Below, piece after piece: positions 42,769 through 54,832 of a stretch of DNA of 64,000 bases. The stretch is from Burkholderia anthina (GTDB taxonomy: Bacteria > Pseudomonadota > Gammaproteobacteria > Burkholderiales > Burkholderiaceae), in the NCBI RefSeq assembly GCF_902498995.1, contig NZ_CABVLY010000012.1, positions 1 to 64,000 of the forward strand, given 5' to 3'. Made by a program: the position numbers and the translations under genes. The notes under the pieces are model-generated. The model was not told the DNA's origin and made no database searches. It saw only the letters and a list, made by a program, of their open reading frames with translations. Each line of letters starts with the position of its first letter. Within the stretch, counting starts at the first letter, position 1.

Positions 42769-44268
42769 CTATGCGCCTCCCGTCACGCGCAACACTTCCT
42801 CGAGCGACGTCGCGCCGGCCGCAAGCCAGCGTTCGGCGTCGTCGCGCAGCGTGCGCATGCCTTCCGCGCGGCCCGCGGCGAGAATCTCCGCGTCGGCCGC
42901 GTTGCGGTGGATCAGCGAGCGGATCGCGTCGTCGATCACCAGCAGTTCGTACACGCCGCGCCGGCCCGCATAGCCCGAATGCCCGCACTTCGCGCAGCCG
43001 ACCGGATGCCACACGGTACGGCCGTCTTCCTGCCGTTCTTCCTTGCACACCGGGCAAAGCTGGCGCACCAGACGCTGCGCGAGCACGCCGAGCAGCGACG
43101 ACGCGAGCAGGTACGGCTCGACGCCCATGTCGGTCAGACGCGTGACCGCCGATGCGGCGTCGTTGGTGTGCAGCGTCGCGAGCACGAGGTGGCCCGTCAG
43201 CGACGCCTGCACCGCGATCTGCGCGGTTTCGAGGTCGCGGATTTCGCCGATCATGATCACGTCCGGATCCTGACGCAGGATCGAACGCAGCGCGCGGGCA
43301 AAGGTCATCCCGATCCGCTCGTTCACCTGCGTCTGGCCGATGCCGGACAGGTCGTATTCGATCGGATCCTCGACCGTCATGATGTTGGTCGTCGCCGTTT
43401 CGAGCCGCGACATCGACGCGTACAGCGTGGTCGTCTTGCCCGAACCGGTCGGCCCCGTCACCAGCACGATGCCGTGCGGGCGCGCGATCAGCTTGTCGAA
43501 CTGGCCGAGCGTGTCGCGGCCCATCCCGAGCGCTTCGAGGTTCAGCCGCTGCGCATCTTTTTCCAGCAGACGCAGCACCGCGCGCTCGCCGTGCCCGGTC
43601 GGCAGCGTCGACACGCGCACGTCAACCGGCCGGCCGCCCACGCGCAGCGTGATGCGGCCGTCCTGCGGCAGGCGCTTCTCGGCGATGTCGAGCTGCGCCA
43701 TGATCTTGATCCGCGAGATCAGCGCGCCGTGCAGCGCCTTCTTCGGGCGCACGACGTCGCGCAGCGTGCCGTCGACGCGAAAGCGCACGACCGACGCGTT
43801 CTCGAACGGCTCGATGTGAATGTCCGACGCCTGTTCGCGCGCCGCTTGCGTGAGCAGCGCGTTGATCATCCGGATGATCGGCGCGTCGTCCTCCGATTCG
43901 AGCAGATCCTCGACTTCGGGGATGTCCTGCATCAATCGCGACAGGTCGACTTCGCCTTCGACCTCGCCGACGATCTGCGCGGCGCTGCCGTCCTGGCGCG
44001 CGTACGCCTGGTTGATCGCCTGCGCGAGCTCGTCGGCCGGCACGCGGTGTACGGAAATCGAGCCGAAGTTGCGGGCGATTTCCGCGAGCGCCGCGTCGCT
44101 CGTGCGTTCGCTGATCCACACCTCGAGCGTGTCGTCGAGCTGGTGCGCGATCAGCACCTGGCCGTTCTTCGCGAAGCCGTACGGCAACAGGCGCGCGGCG
44201 AGCGGCGACGGCGGCTGCCGTTCGCCCGGCGCGCCGTCTGGGGCGGAGGACGCGAGCACGTCGCTCAC
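42769..44268 (-). CDS. gspE: Type II secretion ATPase GspE
   Basis: 499 residues from a GTG whose bases overlap the gspD stop (GTGA). The N1/N2 domains lie at about 30-170. The ATPase core has Walker A GPTGSGKTTT and Walker B IMIGEIRDLETA. The zinc-binding tetracysteine CPVC...CAKC, typical of GspE, is near 405-435. It powers pseudopilus assembly. Longer in-frame starts upstream fall inside gspD and are not supported. Confidence 0.95.
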   Translation of the reverse strand: MSDVLASSAPDGAPGERQPPSPLAARLLPYGFAKNGQVLIAHQLDDTLEVWISERTSDAALAEIARNFGSISVHRVPADELAQAINQAYARQDGSAAQIVGEVEGEVDLSRLMQDIPEVEDLLESEDDAPIIRMINALLTQAAREQASDIHIEPFENASVVRFRVDGTLRDVVRPKKALHGALISRIKIMAQLDIAEKRLPQDGRITLRVGGRPVDVRVSTLPTGHGERAVLRLLEKDAQRLNLEALGMGRDTLGQFDKLIARPHGIVLVTGPTGSGKTTTLYASMSRLETATTNIMTVEDPIEYDLSGIGQTQVNERIGMTFARALRSILRQDPDVIMIGEIRDLETAQIAVQASLTGHLVLATLHTNDAASAVTRLTDMGVEPYLLASSLLGVLAQRLVRQLCPVCKEERQEDGRTVWHPVGCAKCGHSGYAGRRGVYELLVIDDAIRSLIHRNAADAEILAAGRAEGMRTLRDDAERWLAAGATSLEEVLRVTGGA

Positions 44269-46613
44269 TGCGAGGCTCCGGGCGAGGCGGTCAGCGGTTG
44301 TTGCGGCACCGACTGCTGCGGCACGCTCTGCGGCTGCACGGGCGTCTGCTCCGGCATCGGCTGGGCCGGGACCGGCGCCACCTGCCGCTGCACCTGCTGA
44401 CGGCGCATCTTGTCGAGATCGAACAGGTTGCCGGCCGGCGTCCCGCCCTGGCTCGGGCCGAGCGGCATCGGCGGGACGACCGGATCGTCCTTGTCGCGCA
44501 TCACGTTGTTGTCCGACTTGTACGCGCCCGTCATGCCCTGGACGTAGTCGTAGCGGTTGGCCGTGACTTCCTGCGCGGTACTGCGATCGCTGATGATCAC
44601 CGGGCGCAGGAACACCATCAGGTTGGTTTTCTGGCGTTGCTTCGATTCCGAACGGAACAGCTGGCCGATCCACGGAATGTCGCCGAGCAGCGGTACCTTG
44701 CTGTTCGATACCTGATAGTTGTCCTGCATCAGGCCGCCGAGCACGATGATCTCGCCGTTGTCGGCCAGGATCGTCGACTGGATCGAGCGCTTCGTGAAGG
44801 TCGGGCCGGTCTGCGCGCTCGTCGTGCCGGCGACGACCGCCGAATCCTCGGTATAGAGCTGCAGCTTGAGGATCCCGCCGTCGGTAATCTGCGGCTTCAC
44901 GTGCAGCGTCAGGCCGACGTCGCGCCGGTCATAGGTGTTGAACGCGTTGCTCGTCGTGCCGCTCGTCAGGTTCGAATACGAACCGGTCGCGATCGGCACG
45001 TTCTCGCCAACCACGATCTTCGCTTCCTCGTTGTCGAGCGTGACGAGGTTCGGCGTCGACAGCACGTTCGCGTCGCTCACGCCCGAGAAGTACTGCAGCA
45101 GCGCACCGAGCCCCTGCACACCGAACATGTTGTGCAGCCAGCCGATGTTGAGGCCCTGGTTGAGCGACGAGAGATTGGAGGCCAGCCCGCCGCCGGTGAT
45201 CGTGCCGGCGCTGGTGGTCGTGCCGCCGGCGGTCAGGTTGATGATGCTGTTGCCCGCCACGTTGCCGGCCACGGCCGCCAGGTTCGTGCCGCCGAGGAAC
45301 TGGCCGCTCGCCACCTGCCACTGGATCCCGAGGTTGCCTTGCGTCGTCGAGTTCAGCTCGACGATCAGCGCTTCGATGTAGACCTGCGCACGCCGCGCGT
45401 CGAGCTGGTCGATCACCGAGCGCAGGTTCCGGTAGACCGGATCGGATGCCGTGATGATCAGCGAGTTGGTGGCGGCGTCGGCCTGGATCATCCCGCCCGG
45501 CTGGTTGTCGTCGCCCTTGTCCTTGTCGCCGCCGAGCAGGCCGGCCGTGCCCAGGCCGCCGCTGCCCGACGAGCCGCTGCCGTAGGACGACGACGAAGAC
45601 GAGCTGCCGAGGCCGCCGGACGGCAGCGGCGGAGTGCCGGACGTGCCGGTCGAGAAGTTGCCGCTCGACGACGAGCCGCCGCTCTGGTTGAAGCTGTTCG
45701 CGTCGTTGGACGACGCCGACGAGCCGCTGTCGTTGCCGCCCTTGCCGAGCATCCCGCGCAGCGTCTTCGCGAGCTTCACCGCGTCCGCGTTGCGCAGCGG
45801 CACGACGTGCATGTTGCCGGGCACCGCGCTCGGCGCGTCGAGCTGCTGCGCGAGGCGCTTGGCGGCGGCCAGACGCGCGGCGCTCGATGCGCGCAGCATC
45901 AGCGAATTGGTACGCGGGTCGGCCGTGACCGACACCTTCAGCGTCGCATCGCTGTTGCCGATCGCGCCCGGGTCGAGCATCTTCTGCATCTGCGCGGCGA
46001 GGTCGATCGCGTTCGCGTTGTGCAGCGGCACGACCTGGACCTGCGCGCCCGCGGCGTTGTCGACACCCGCGATGATCCGCGCGATGCGGCGCACGTTGTC
46101 CGCGTAATCGGTGACGACGATCGTGTTGTTCGCCGGGTACGCGGTGACCGTGTTGTTCGGCGAGATCAGCGGCCGCAGCACCGGCAGCAGGTTGTTCGCC
46201 GATTCGTTGTGCAGTTCGAACACCTGCGTGATGACCTGGTCGCCGTGCGCCTGCGGCGCGTTGCCGACGTAGGTCGGCACGCCTTGCAGCTTCGCATCGG
46301 CCTCGGGCACGACCTTCAGCACCCCGTGATCCTGCACGAGCGCGAAGCCCTGCATGCGCAGCGCCGACTGCAGCGTCTTCAGCGCCTGGTCTTCCGGCAC
46401 CGACCGTTCGGCAACGAGATTGAGCTGCCCCTTCACGCGGGGGTCGACGATGATGGTCTTGCCGGTTGCGGCGCCGATCGCCTTGGCGACCTGGTCGATG
46501 TCCGCATTCACGAAATTGAGCGTGACCTGAGCGTAGGCGGCCTGCGAGACGATGATGCCGGCGGCGATCAGGGTCGTGGCAACGCGCCGCATAACGAAGC
46601 GATTTCTTGTCAT
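44265..46613 (-). CDS. gspD: Type II secretion outer-membrane secretin GspD
   Basis: 782 residues. The signal peptide is about 1-28. N0 to N3 domains cover about 30-400; N3 contains a long Ser/Gly-rich disordered loop (about 295-365). The secretin domain is about 420-660 (VPLLGDIPWIGQLFR is the hallmark). A Pro/Gln-rich tail of about 60 residues follows, possibly a pilotin-binding or cell-wall segment. It is first gene of gspDEF. Confidence 0.96.
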   Translation of the reverse strand: MTRNRFVMRRVATTLIAAGIIVSQAAYAQVTLNFVNADIDQVAKAIGAATGKTIIVDPRVKGQLNLVAERSVPEDQALKTLQSALRMQGFALVQDHGVLKVVPEADAKLQGVPTYVGNAPQAHGDQVITQVFELHNESANNLLPVLRPLISPNNTVTAYPANNTIVVTDYADNVRRIARIIAGVDNAAGAQVQVVPLHNANAIDLAAQMQKMLDPGAIGNSDATLKVSVTADPRTNSLMLRASSAARLAAAKRLAQQLDAPSAVPGNMHVVPLRNADAVKLAKTLRGMLGKGGNDSGSSASSNDANSFNQSGGSSSSGNFSTGTSGTPPLPSGGLGSSSSSSSYGSGSSGSGGLGTAGLLGGDKDKGDDNQPGGMIQADAATNSLIITASDPVYRNLRSVIDQLDARRAQVYIEALIVELNSTTQGNLGIQWQVASGQFLGGTNLAAVAGNVAGNSIINLTAGGTTTSAGTITGGGLASNLSSLNQGLNIGWLHNMFGVQGLGALLQYFSGVSDANVLSTPNLVTLDNEEAKIVVGENVPIATGSYSNLTSGTTSNAFNTYDRRDVGLTLHVKPQITDGGILKLQLYTEDSAVVAGTTSAQTGPTFTKRSIQSTILADNGEIIVLGGLMQDNYQVSNSKVPLLGDIPWIGQLFRSESKQRQKTNLMVFLRPVIISDRSTAQEVTANRYDYVQGMTGAYKSDNNVMRDKDDPVVPPMPLGPSQGGTPAGNLFDLDKMRRQQVQRQVAPVPAQPMPEQTPVQPQSVPQQSVPQQPLTASPGASQ

Positions 46614-46998
46614 GGATGAATGGGTCGATGCCGGCTCAGGCCACTTCCGGCGGTAGTGCTGGGATCCAAGTCCTAAAGGCGCGACATTAGCAGTTTTTCA
46701 TGTCCGAAATATCACATTGATCCGAGGACTGTCTCACATACGACATGTACCCGGCGCGGTGTATGCGATTTGTAAGGTGCGTGCCATGTCAGATTTCGGT
46801 GCCGGACGGGCATTCCGGTCATCGCCGTCGATTTACGATGAATCGACACGGAAATGCGCTATAACCGGGCTGCCGTCTTCCCGTATGTCGCAACGTGACG
46901 GACTGCCGGTATGATACGGGCGGCACGTTTCTCGTCGCACGAATAAAGAACACGGGTTTTCCCGACCCTCGCGCAATTTCCTTTTTCGTTTCCGCACC
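46614..46998. other. Intergenic region between gspD and the lytic transglycosylase gene
   Basis: It separates the divergent gspD and transglycosylase genes and must hold both promoters. TATGAT at 46911-46916 is a plausible rightward -10. Leftward elements for gspD are not clear. No gene is supported. Confidence 0.4.
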
Positions 46999-47448
46999 AT
47001 GAACAGACGGTTCGCTTCGATCGCGCTGATCGCCGCCGGCGTGTGGTTTGCCTGCGGAAACGCGCGCGCGGATTGTTTCGACGAGGCCGCCCGATACCAG
47101 AAGGTCAATCCGCTGATCCTGCGTGCGATCGCGTGGCAGGAGTCGCGCAACCGGCCCGATGCGCTGAACAAGAACAACAACGGCTCGGTCGACTACGGCC
47201 TGATGCAGATCAACTCGATCCACCTGTCGACGCTGTCGCGCTACGGCATCGGCCGCGACACGCTGATGGAGCCGTGCAAGAACGTCTACATCGCCGCGTG
47301 GCACCTGCGCCAGAAGATGAACCGCTACGGCAACACCTGGCAGGCCGTCGGCGCCTATCATTCGGAGACGCCGTCGCTGCGCGACAAGTACGCGCGGCAG
47401 ATCGCCGGGATCCTGACGCAGTGGAAGCTGCTGCCGCCCACCCAGTGA
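46999..47448 (+). CDS. Lytic transglycosylase, SLT domain (IpgF/BfpH-like)
   Basis: 149 residues. The signal peptide is about 1-24 (cleavage after ARA). The SLT domain fills the rest: catalytic glutamate in AWQESRNRP, and the GLMQIN and NVYIAAWHL motifs. Such small transglycosylases open peptidoglycan for secretion or pilus machines. Its position next to gspD suggests a role in T2SS assembly, which is inference. Confidence 0.9.
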   Translation: MNRRFASIALIAAGVWFACGNARADCFDEAARYQKVNPLILRAIAWQESRNRPDALNKNNNGSVDYGLMQINSIHLSTLSRYGIGRDTLMEPCKNVYIAAWHLRQKMNRYGNTWQAVGAYHSETPSLRDKYARQIAGILTQWKLLPPTQ

Positions 47449-47608
47449 CGCCGCGCCGCATCGCGCGCCGGCGCGATGCCGCTCGGCCGGCGCGCGTTTG
47501 ATGCACAATGCGGGCTCACGCCGCAGTTTCGCCCGGCCCCTGGCCGATCGCGCCCCCTGAAGGGGCGCCGCGGCCGCTATTTCATTTTTTCCGTTGGTGC
47601 ATATCGCT

Positions 47609-48922
47609 ATGAATCCGGCAATGAACCAGCCGTTGCCCGTCACCGTGCTGTCCGGTTTTCTCGGCGCCGGCAAGACCACGCTGCTCAAACACATCCTCGC
47701 GAACCGCGCGGGCCTGAAGGTCGCCGTGATCGTCAACGATCTCGCGGCGGTCAACATCGACGCATCGCTCGTGCGCGACGCGCAGGCGCTGTCGCAGGTG
47801 GAAGAGCGTCTCGTCGAAATGTCGAACGGCTGCATCTGCTGCACGCTGCGCGACGACCTGCTCGTCGAGATCCGCAATCTCGCGGCCGACGGCCGCTTCG
47901 ATGCGATCGTGATCGAGTCGACCGGCATCGCCGAGCCGATGCCGATCGCCGAAACCTTCACGTTCGTCGACGACGACGGCGCATCGCTGGCGAGCGTCGC
48001 GCGGCTCGACACGCTCGTCACGGTCGTCGACGCGTTCAATTTCCTGCGCGACTACGGTTCGGACGATGCGCTCGCGACGCGCGGCATCGCCGCGTCGGAC
48101 GAAGACGATCGCACGCTCGTCGAGCTGCTGATCGAGCAGATCGAATTCTGCGACGTGCTGGTGATCAACAAGGCCGATCTCGTCGGCGCGGACGAACTCG
48201 CGCGCCTGCAGCACATCCTCGCGCGGCTCAATCCGCGCGCGCACCAGGTCGTCTCGACGTTCGGCACCGTGCCGCTCGCCGACGTGCTGAACACCGGCCG
48301 CTTCGATTTCGACGAAGCCGCGAACGCGCCGGGCTGGCTTGCGTCGCTCGATCACGATCACACCGATTGCGACGATCCCGAATGCCACGATGCGCATCAT
48401 GCGCACGTACACGGCGAAGCCGACGAATTCGGTATCGGTAATTTCGTCTACCGGGCGCGCCGGCCGTTTCATCCGGCGCGACTCTGGGCGCTCTTGCATC
48501 AGGAGTGGCCGGGCGTGCTGCGCAGCAAGGGATTCTTCTGGCTCGCGACGCGCAACGACATCGCGGGTTCGCTGTCGCAGGCGGGCGGCGTATGCCGGCA
48601 CGGCCCCGCGGGCCTCTGGTGGGCCGCGCAGGATCGTGCGGAATGGCCGGACGATGACGAGCTGCTCGGCGAAATTCGCGCGGAATGGCAGGGTGATCTC
48701 GACGACCGCTCGGTCGGCGATCGTCGTCAGGAACTCGTGCTGATCGGCATCGGTCTCGACGCCGACGCATGGCGCGCGAAGCTCGACGCGTGCCTGCTCA
48801 CCGATGCCGAATTCGCGCTGGGCGCCGAGCAATGGCGCGCATTCGACGATCCGTTTCCGGCGTGGGATGTCGACGCGCACGACGACGAGGATCCCGGCGA
48901 CGCGCAGATCGTGCACGCGTAA
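47609..48922 (+). CDS. CobW/COG0523-family metallochaperone GTPase
   Basis: About 437 residues. The P-loop is GFLGAGKTT, the metal-binding GCICC motif lies at about 73-77, the guanine-specificity motif is INKAD, and a CobW C-terminal domain is at about 295-410. A His/Asp/Cys-rich insertion ([21 protein letters not shown], in pieces) near 250-275 is typical of zinc-delivering members. It probably delivers zinc to an unknown client under shortage. The ATG at 47609 was chosen; a second ATG lies four codons on. No Zur box was recognised. Confidence 0.9.
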   Translation: MNPAMNQPLPVTVLSGFLGAGKTTLLKHILANRAGLKVAVIVNDLAAVNIDASLVRDAQALSQVEERLVEMSNGCICCTLRDDLLVEIRNLAADGRFDAIVIESTGIAEPMPIAETFTFVDDDGASLASVARLDTLVTVVDAFNFLRDYGSDDALATRGIAASDEDDRTLVELLIEQIEFCDVLVINKADLVGADELARLQHILARLNPRAHQVVSTFGTVPLADVLNTGRFDFDEAANAPGWLASLDHDHTDCDDPECHDAHHAHVHGEADEFGIGNFVYRARRPFHPARLWALLHQEWPGVLRSKGFFWLATRNDIAGSLSQAGGVCRHGPAGLWWAAQDRAEWPDDDELLGEIRAEWQGDLDDRSVGDRRQELVLIGIGLDADAWRAKLDACLLTDAEFALGAEQWRAFDDPFPAWDVDAHDDEDPGDAQIVHA

Positions 48923-49007
48923 CGGCCGGTAAAAACAGCTCGCGAAAAGCAACCGTCAATTCTTGCAAAACGGGCGCGGACTGTGGCAAAAATACCGCGT
49001 GCGCCCA

Positions 49008-49038
49008 ACAAAAAACCCGCCGAATGGCGGGTTTTTCT
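49008..49038. terminator. Bidirectional terminator between cobW-like gene and hup
   Basis: AACCCGCC (49014-49021) and GGCGGGTT (49026-49033) form an 8-bp stem with a 4-nt loop, flanked by A-runs on the left and T-runs on the right. It can serve both the rightward CobW-family gene and the leftward hup gene. Confidence 0.8.
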
Positions 49039-49054
49039 TTGAACAGGCGCTGGT

Positions 49055-49333
49055 TTAACGCTTGTTGACGGCGTCCTTGAACGCCTTGCCAGCCGTGAAC
49101 TTGACCGTCTTGGCTGCCGGGATCTTGATGGTTTCGCCGGTCTTCGGGTTGCGGCCCGTACGTGCTGCGCGCTTGCCCGAACCGAAGCTGCCGAAGCCGA
49201 TCAGCTGAACCGCATCACCCTTCGACACGGCCTTCTTGATGACTTCGAGCAGCGTGTCCAGCGTTTCGCCGGTTTGAGCCTTGCTGGCGCCCGTTTGGGC
49301 GGCGACGGCGTCGATCAGTTCCTGTTTGTTCAT
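49055..49333 (-). CDS. hup: DNA-binding protein HU
   Basis: 92 residues, full-length HU/IHF fold. The family signature [22 protein letters not shown] forms the DNA-bending arm with the RNP motif. The C-terminus [10 protein letters not shown] is HU-beta-like. A nucleoid protein that also aids DnaA-dependent origin opening, interesting given the origin-like element 2.4 kb away. GGAACCTT precedes the ATG. A TATAAT -10 lies about 50 bp upstream. Confidence 0.95.
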   Translation of the reverse strand: MNKQELIDAVAAQTGASKAQTGETLDTLLEVIKKAVSKGDAVQLIGFGSFGSGKRAARTGRNPKTGETIKIPAAKTVKFTAGKAFKDAVNKR

Positions 49334-49381
49334 TAAGGTTCCTTTTTCAGGTTAGGTTGACACGAACAGCGCGAACGCGCC

Positions 49382-49389
49382 GATTATAC
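49382..49389 (-). promoter_or_regulatory. hup promoter -10 element
   Basis: A perfect TATAAT occurs on the minus strand at 49388-49383, about 50 bp upstream of the hup start. The matching -35 is weak (CTCGAC, 17 bp upstream). Confidence 0.55.
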
Positions 49390-49634
49390 GTGCGCGAACC
49401 GTGCCGTCGAGAGTCTGACTCCAACGGCACAGCGCCGAATCCTGGCCCGCGCGACGTGCCGTCCGGCTTGCCGGAGGCCACCCCGCGGTACGGCGTTGCT
49501 ATGATAGCGCAGCGCAAACCCAATAACGACAAGGGTTTCAAAGATTTTCATCGGTATTTCGCCGAATGAATCGTCGATTGCCCGTTTTTTGACCTGCGCC
49601 AACCGGACAGGATACGCAGACGGGTCCGCCCGCG

Positions 49635-49668
49635 CGCGACGCCGTTGGTTTTTGCCAACGGCGTCGCG
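49635..49668. other. Strong 14-bp perfect hairpin upstream of mnmC
   Basis: Arms 49635-49648 and 49655-49668 are perfectly complementary over 14 bp with a TTTTTG loop. No T-tract follows in the mnmC direction, so it is not a standard terminator. It lies 53 bp before the mnmC start and could act as an mRNA-leader structure or protein-binding cruciform. The rest of 49334-49721 shows only the hup promoter. Confidence 0.6.
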
Positions 49669-49721
49669 GACGCCTCCGCGCAATCCCTTGCCAGGCTTGG
49701 CTGCCACGTTTTTTGTTTCGC

Positions 49722-51692
49722 ATGCCCGACCGACTCGTTCCCGCCACGCTCGCCGTTCGCGACGACGGCACACTCGTCTCGCCGCAGTACGGCGACCTCC
49801 ATCGCGACGCGTCGCGCGCGCTCGCGCACGCGAACCGCATGCTCGCCGGCAACGGGCTGCCGGCCCGCTGGCGCGGCCGCCGCACGTTCACGATCGTCGA
49901 GACCGGATTCGGCGCGGGCGGCCACTTCCTCGCGACCTGGGCCGCATGGCGCGACGATCCGCAGCGCTGCGAGCGGCTGCATTTCGTCGCGGTCGAGCCG
50001 CATCCGTTCTCGCGCGACGACCTGCGGCGCGCCGTTTCAAACATGGCCGAGCGCGCGACCATTTCGGAGAACGTATCGATGAGCGCCGCGGCGCTCGTCG
50101 ACGCGTGGCCGATGCTCGTGCCCGGCCTGCACCGGCTCGAATTCGACGCCGGGCGCGTGGTGCTCACGCTCGCATTCGGCAACGCGCAGGACCTGCTGCG
50201 ACGGCTCGTCGCGCGCGCCGATGCGTTCTATCTCGGCCATCGCGCATCGGCCGGGCATGACGATGCGTTGTCGGCCGACATGATTCGCGCGCTCGCGCAC
50301 ATCGCCGCGGAAGGCGCGACCTACGCAACGCATTCGCACGACGACGCCGTGAAACATGCGCTCGATGCGACGGGCTTCACACATCGCGACGTCGACGATT
50401 GCGCGGGCGAACCGGCGTTGCGGGTCGGCGAATATGCCCCGCGCTGGCGGATGCGCCGGCACGAACCGCCGCGCGCGTTGCCGGTTTCTGCCCGCCGCGC
50501 GATCGTGATAGGCGCGGGCCTCGCAGGTTGCGCGGTGGTCGAACGGCTCGCCGCGCGCGGCTGGGACGTCACGCTGATCGAGCGGCACGCGCGGATCGCA
50601 AGCGACGCGTCGGGCAATCCGGCCGGCGTGTTCCATCCGTTGATGACGCGCGACGACAACATCGCGAGCCGGCTTACGCGCACCGGTTTCCTGCATGCGC
50701 TCGCACGCTGGCGCGCACTCGAAGCGGCCGGTCATGCGTTCGCGCGCAGCACGCACGGCATGATCCATCTCGCGGAATCGGCCGACGATTTCATGCGGAT
50801 GCGCGACGCATTCGATGCACTCGGCACGCCATCCGACTACGCATCGCTGCTCGATACCGACGCCGCACGCGCGCATCTGAACCTGCCGGTCGCGCACGGC
50901 GGCCTGCTGTTTCCGCACGGCGGCGCCGTGTGGCCAGCCGGGCTCTGCGCAGCGCAATTCGCGGCCGCCGGCGAACGCGTGACACTCGTCGCCGGCACCG
51001 AAGTCGCACGGCTCGAACGACACGGCGATGCATGGCGCGCACTCGACGCGGCGGGCGGCACGCTGGCCGAAGCGCCGGTCGTCGTGCTGGCGAACGCGGG
51101 CGATGCCGTGCGGCTCGCGGGCCTGCGGCATGTCGCGGTGCAGCCGGTACGCGGCCAGCTCACGCTGCTGCCGCCCGGCAGCACGGCGCCGCTGCCATGC
51201 CCGACGATCGGCGACGGTTACGCGGTGCCGCTCGACGACGGCACGCTGCTGATCGGCGCGACCTTCGAGCCCGACGACGTCGATCCGGCGATGCGCACCG
51301 CCGGACATATCGAAAACCTCGAGCGCGTCCGCCATCTGCTGCCCGGCCTGATCAGCGATCTGCCGAACCCGGATGCGCTGCGCGGCAGGGTCGCGTTCCG
51401 CTGGGTCGTCGCCGACCGGGTGCCGCTGATCGGTCCGCTCGCCGACGAAGCGCAGGCCGTCGCGAACGCACGCGCGCTGAGCGGTGCGAAGGCGCGCGAC
51501 CTGCCGCGCACCGCCGGTCTCTACGGCGCATTCGGCTACGGCTCGCGCGGCCTCGTGTGGGCCGCACTCGGCGCCGAGCTCATCGCATCCCAGCTCGAGG
51601 GCGAGCCGCTGCCGCTCGAGCGTGAACTCGCCGATGCCGTCGACCCGGCACGGTTTCTGATCCGCGCCTTGCGCGGTCGCCACATCGGCTGA
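49722..51692 (+). CDS. mnmC: Bifunctional tRNA U34 methyltransferase / FAD oxidoreductase MnmC
   Basis: 656 residues. The N-terminal methyltransferase domain (about 1-235; SAM site VETGFGAGGHF) makes mnm5s2U from nm5s2U. The C-terminal FAD domain (about 260-640; VIGAGLAGCAVVERLAARG dinucleotide site) removes the carboxymethyl group from cmnm5s2U. Both act on U34 of tRNAs for Lys, Glu and Gln in the cytoplasm. The ATG at 49722 was chosen over a TTG three codons upstream. Confidence 0.95.
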   Translation: MPDRLVPATLAVRDDGTLVSPQYGDLHRDASRALAHANRMLAGNGLPARWRGRRTFTIVETGFGAGGHFLATWAAWRDDPQRCERLHFVAVEPHPFSRDDLRRAVSNMAERATISENVSMSAAALVDAWPMLVPGLHRLEFDAGRVVLTLAFGNAQDLLRRLVARADAFYLGHRASAGHDDALSADMIRALAHIAAEGATYATHSHDDAVKHALDATGFTHRDVDDCAGEPALRVGEYAPRWRMRRHEPPRALPVSARRAIVIGAGLAGCAVVERLAARGWDVTLIERHARIASDASGNPAGVFHPLMTRDDNIASRLTRTGFLHALARWRALEAAGHAFARSTHGMIHLAESADDFMRMRDAFDALGTPSDYASLLDTDAARAHLNLPVAHGGLLFPHGGAVWPAGLCAAQFAAAGERVTLVAGTEVARLERHGDAWRALDAAGGTLAEAPVVVLANAGDAVRLAGLRHVAVQPVRGQLTLLPPGSTAPLPCPTIGDGYAVPLDDGTLLIGATFEPDDVDPAMRTAGHIENLERVRHLLPGLISDLPNPDALRGRVAFRWVVADRVPLIGPLADEAQAVANARALSGAKARDLPRTAGLYGAFGYGSRGLVWAALGAELIASQLEGEPLPLERELADAVDPARFLIRALRGRHIG

Positions 51693-51754
51693 CACCGGCT
51701 GGCCGATTGGTCGATTGGCCGGTCGAATCCTCACAGTTTTCCGATTTTCCCGCG

Positions 51755-52012
51755 CAAGGTTATCCACGCAATGCTGTGGATAACCGCGCGAAATCCGCAC
51801 GCACTTCGTGTGCAATCACAGTGGACGTAAACTGGGCAACTCGGCACAGCCGTGAAGCGGCCCAAAAGTTGCTCAACTCAAACCTCTGTGAGCAAACAGC
51901 CTGTGCAACGGGTTATGGCCGAGCCAACACCTTGATCTTGCTACGTAAACCGAAGTTATCCACAGAACTGTGCGGGCCTTGTTAACTTCTACTACGTATA
52001 TATACAAATAAA
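51755..52012 (-). other. oriC-like element B, candidate chromosomal replication origin
   Basis: On the plus strand: TTATCCACG (51760-51768), 6 bp, TGTGGATAA (51775-51783), 172 bp, perfect DnaA box TTATCCACA (51956-51964), 16-bp GC-rich spacer, GTTAAC (51981-51986), TTCTACTA (51987-51994, two CTA DnaA-trios), cg, then an AT-rich tract from tatatata (51997-52004) through about 52012. The box, GC spacer, trio, AT-tract order equals the basal unwinding system described for bacterial origins. GTAAAC sites at 51827 and 51945 add two further GTWWAC motifs. hup and mnmC lie to the left and the antiporter gene to the right. Element A repeats the same architecture on the opposite strand. Confidence 0.7.
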
Positions 52013-52387
52013 CCTTTGAAACCAAAGGCCTGTGGTGCCTCACAGCGCCGCGAGCCGATTCAATCGGTTCCAGAACGAAAAAGCTGTGGCACAATCGGTT
52101 TCCTTCGCGTCCGTTCGACCAAGCGCCGGACATGCTTCAATGGAACGGTCGGCTCGATTTCGAATCTGAATCTTCGAGGCTGCGCAGTCCGTTCACACAC
52201 CAGGCCGACAATCCAGATCGGCAACCTGAACGACATTTCCGCCGGATGGCGGAATAGGCGAATCCCATGTCTCGCCGTCGTCGACCACAACAATCACATT
52301 CGGGGCGATACCCAGCCGGCGCGCATCTCATTTCTGACGCTTGACCCCGCGTCGCTGGCGGTTGCTTCCAAAGGAGAAGTCACCACG
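52013..52387. other. Leader region right of element B
   Basis: Between the AT-rich tract and the antiporter gene no gene is supported; open frames run through, but composition is mixed. It ends with the ribosome-binding site AAAGGAGAAG before the antiporter ATG. Confidence 0.45.
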
Positions 52388-54732
<2,345 letters not shown>

Positions 54733-54832
54733 AAATATGTTTTGCAGATTACAGGCTCGACCGCGTGGCGATTCGCTGAACGGCGGTCGACGCCGATTCG
54801 GCCGGGTCGGGTCGCCAGTCATCCTGAAAATC

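Noticed and set aside
44298..46619. 773-codon plus-strand open frame opposite gspD
   Set aside because: Antisense shadow of the secretin gene; no domain and skewed composition.
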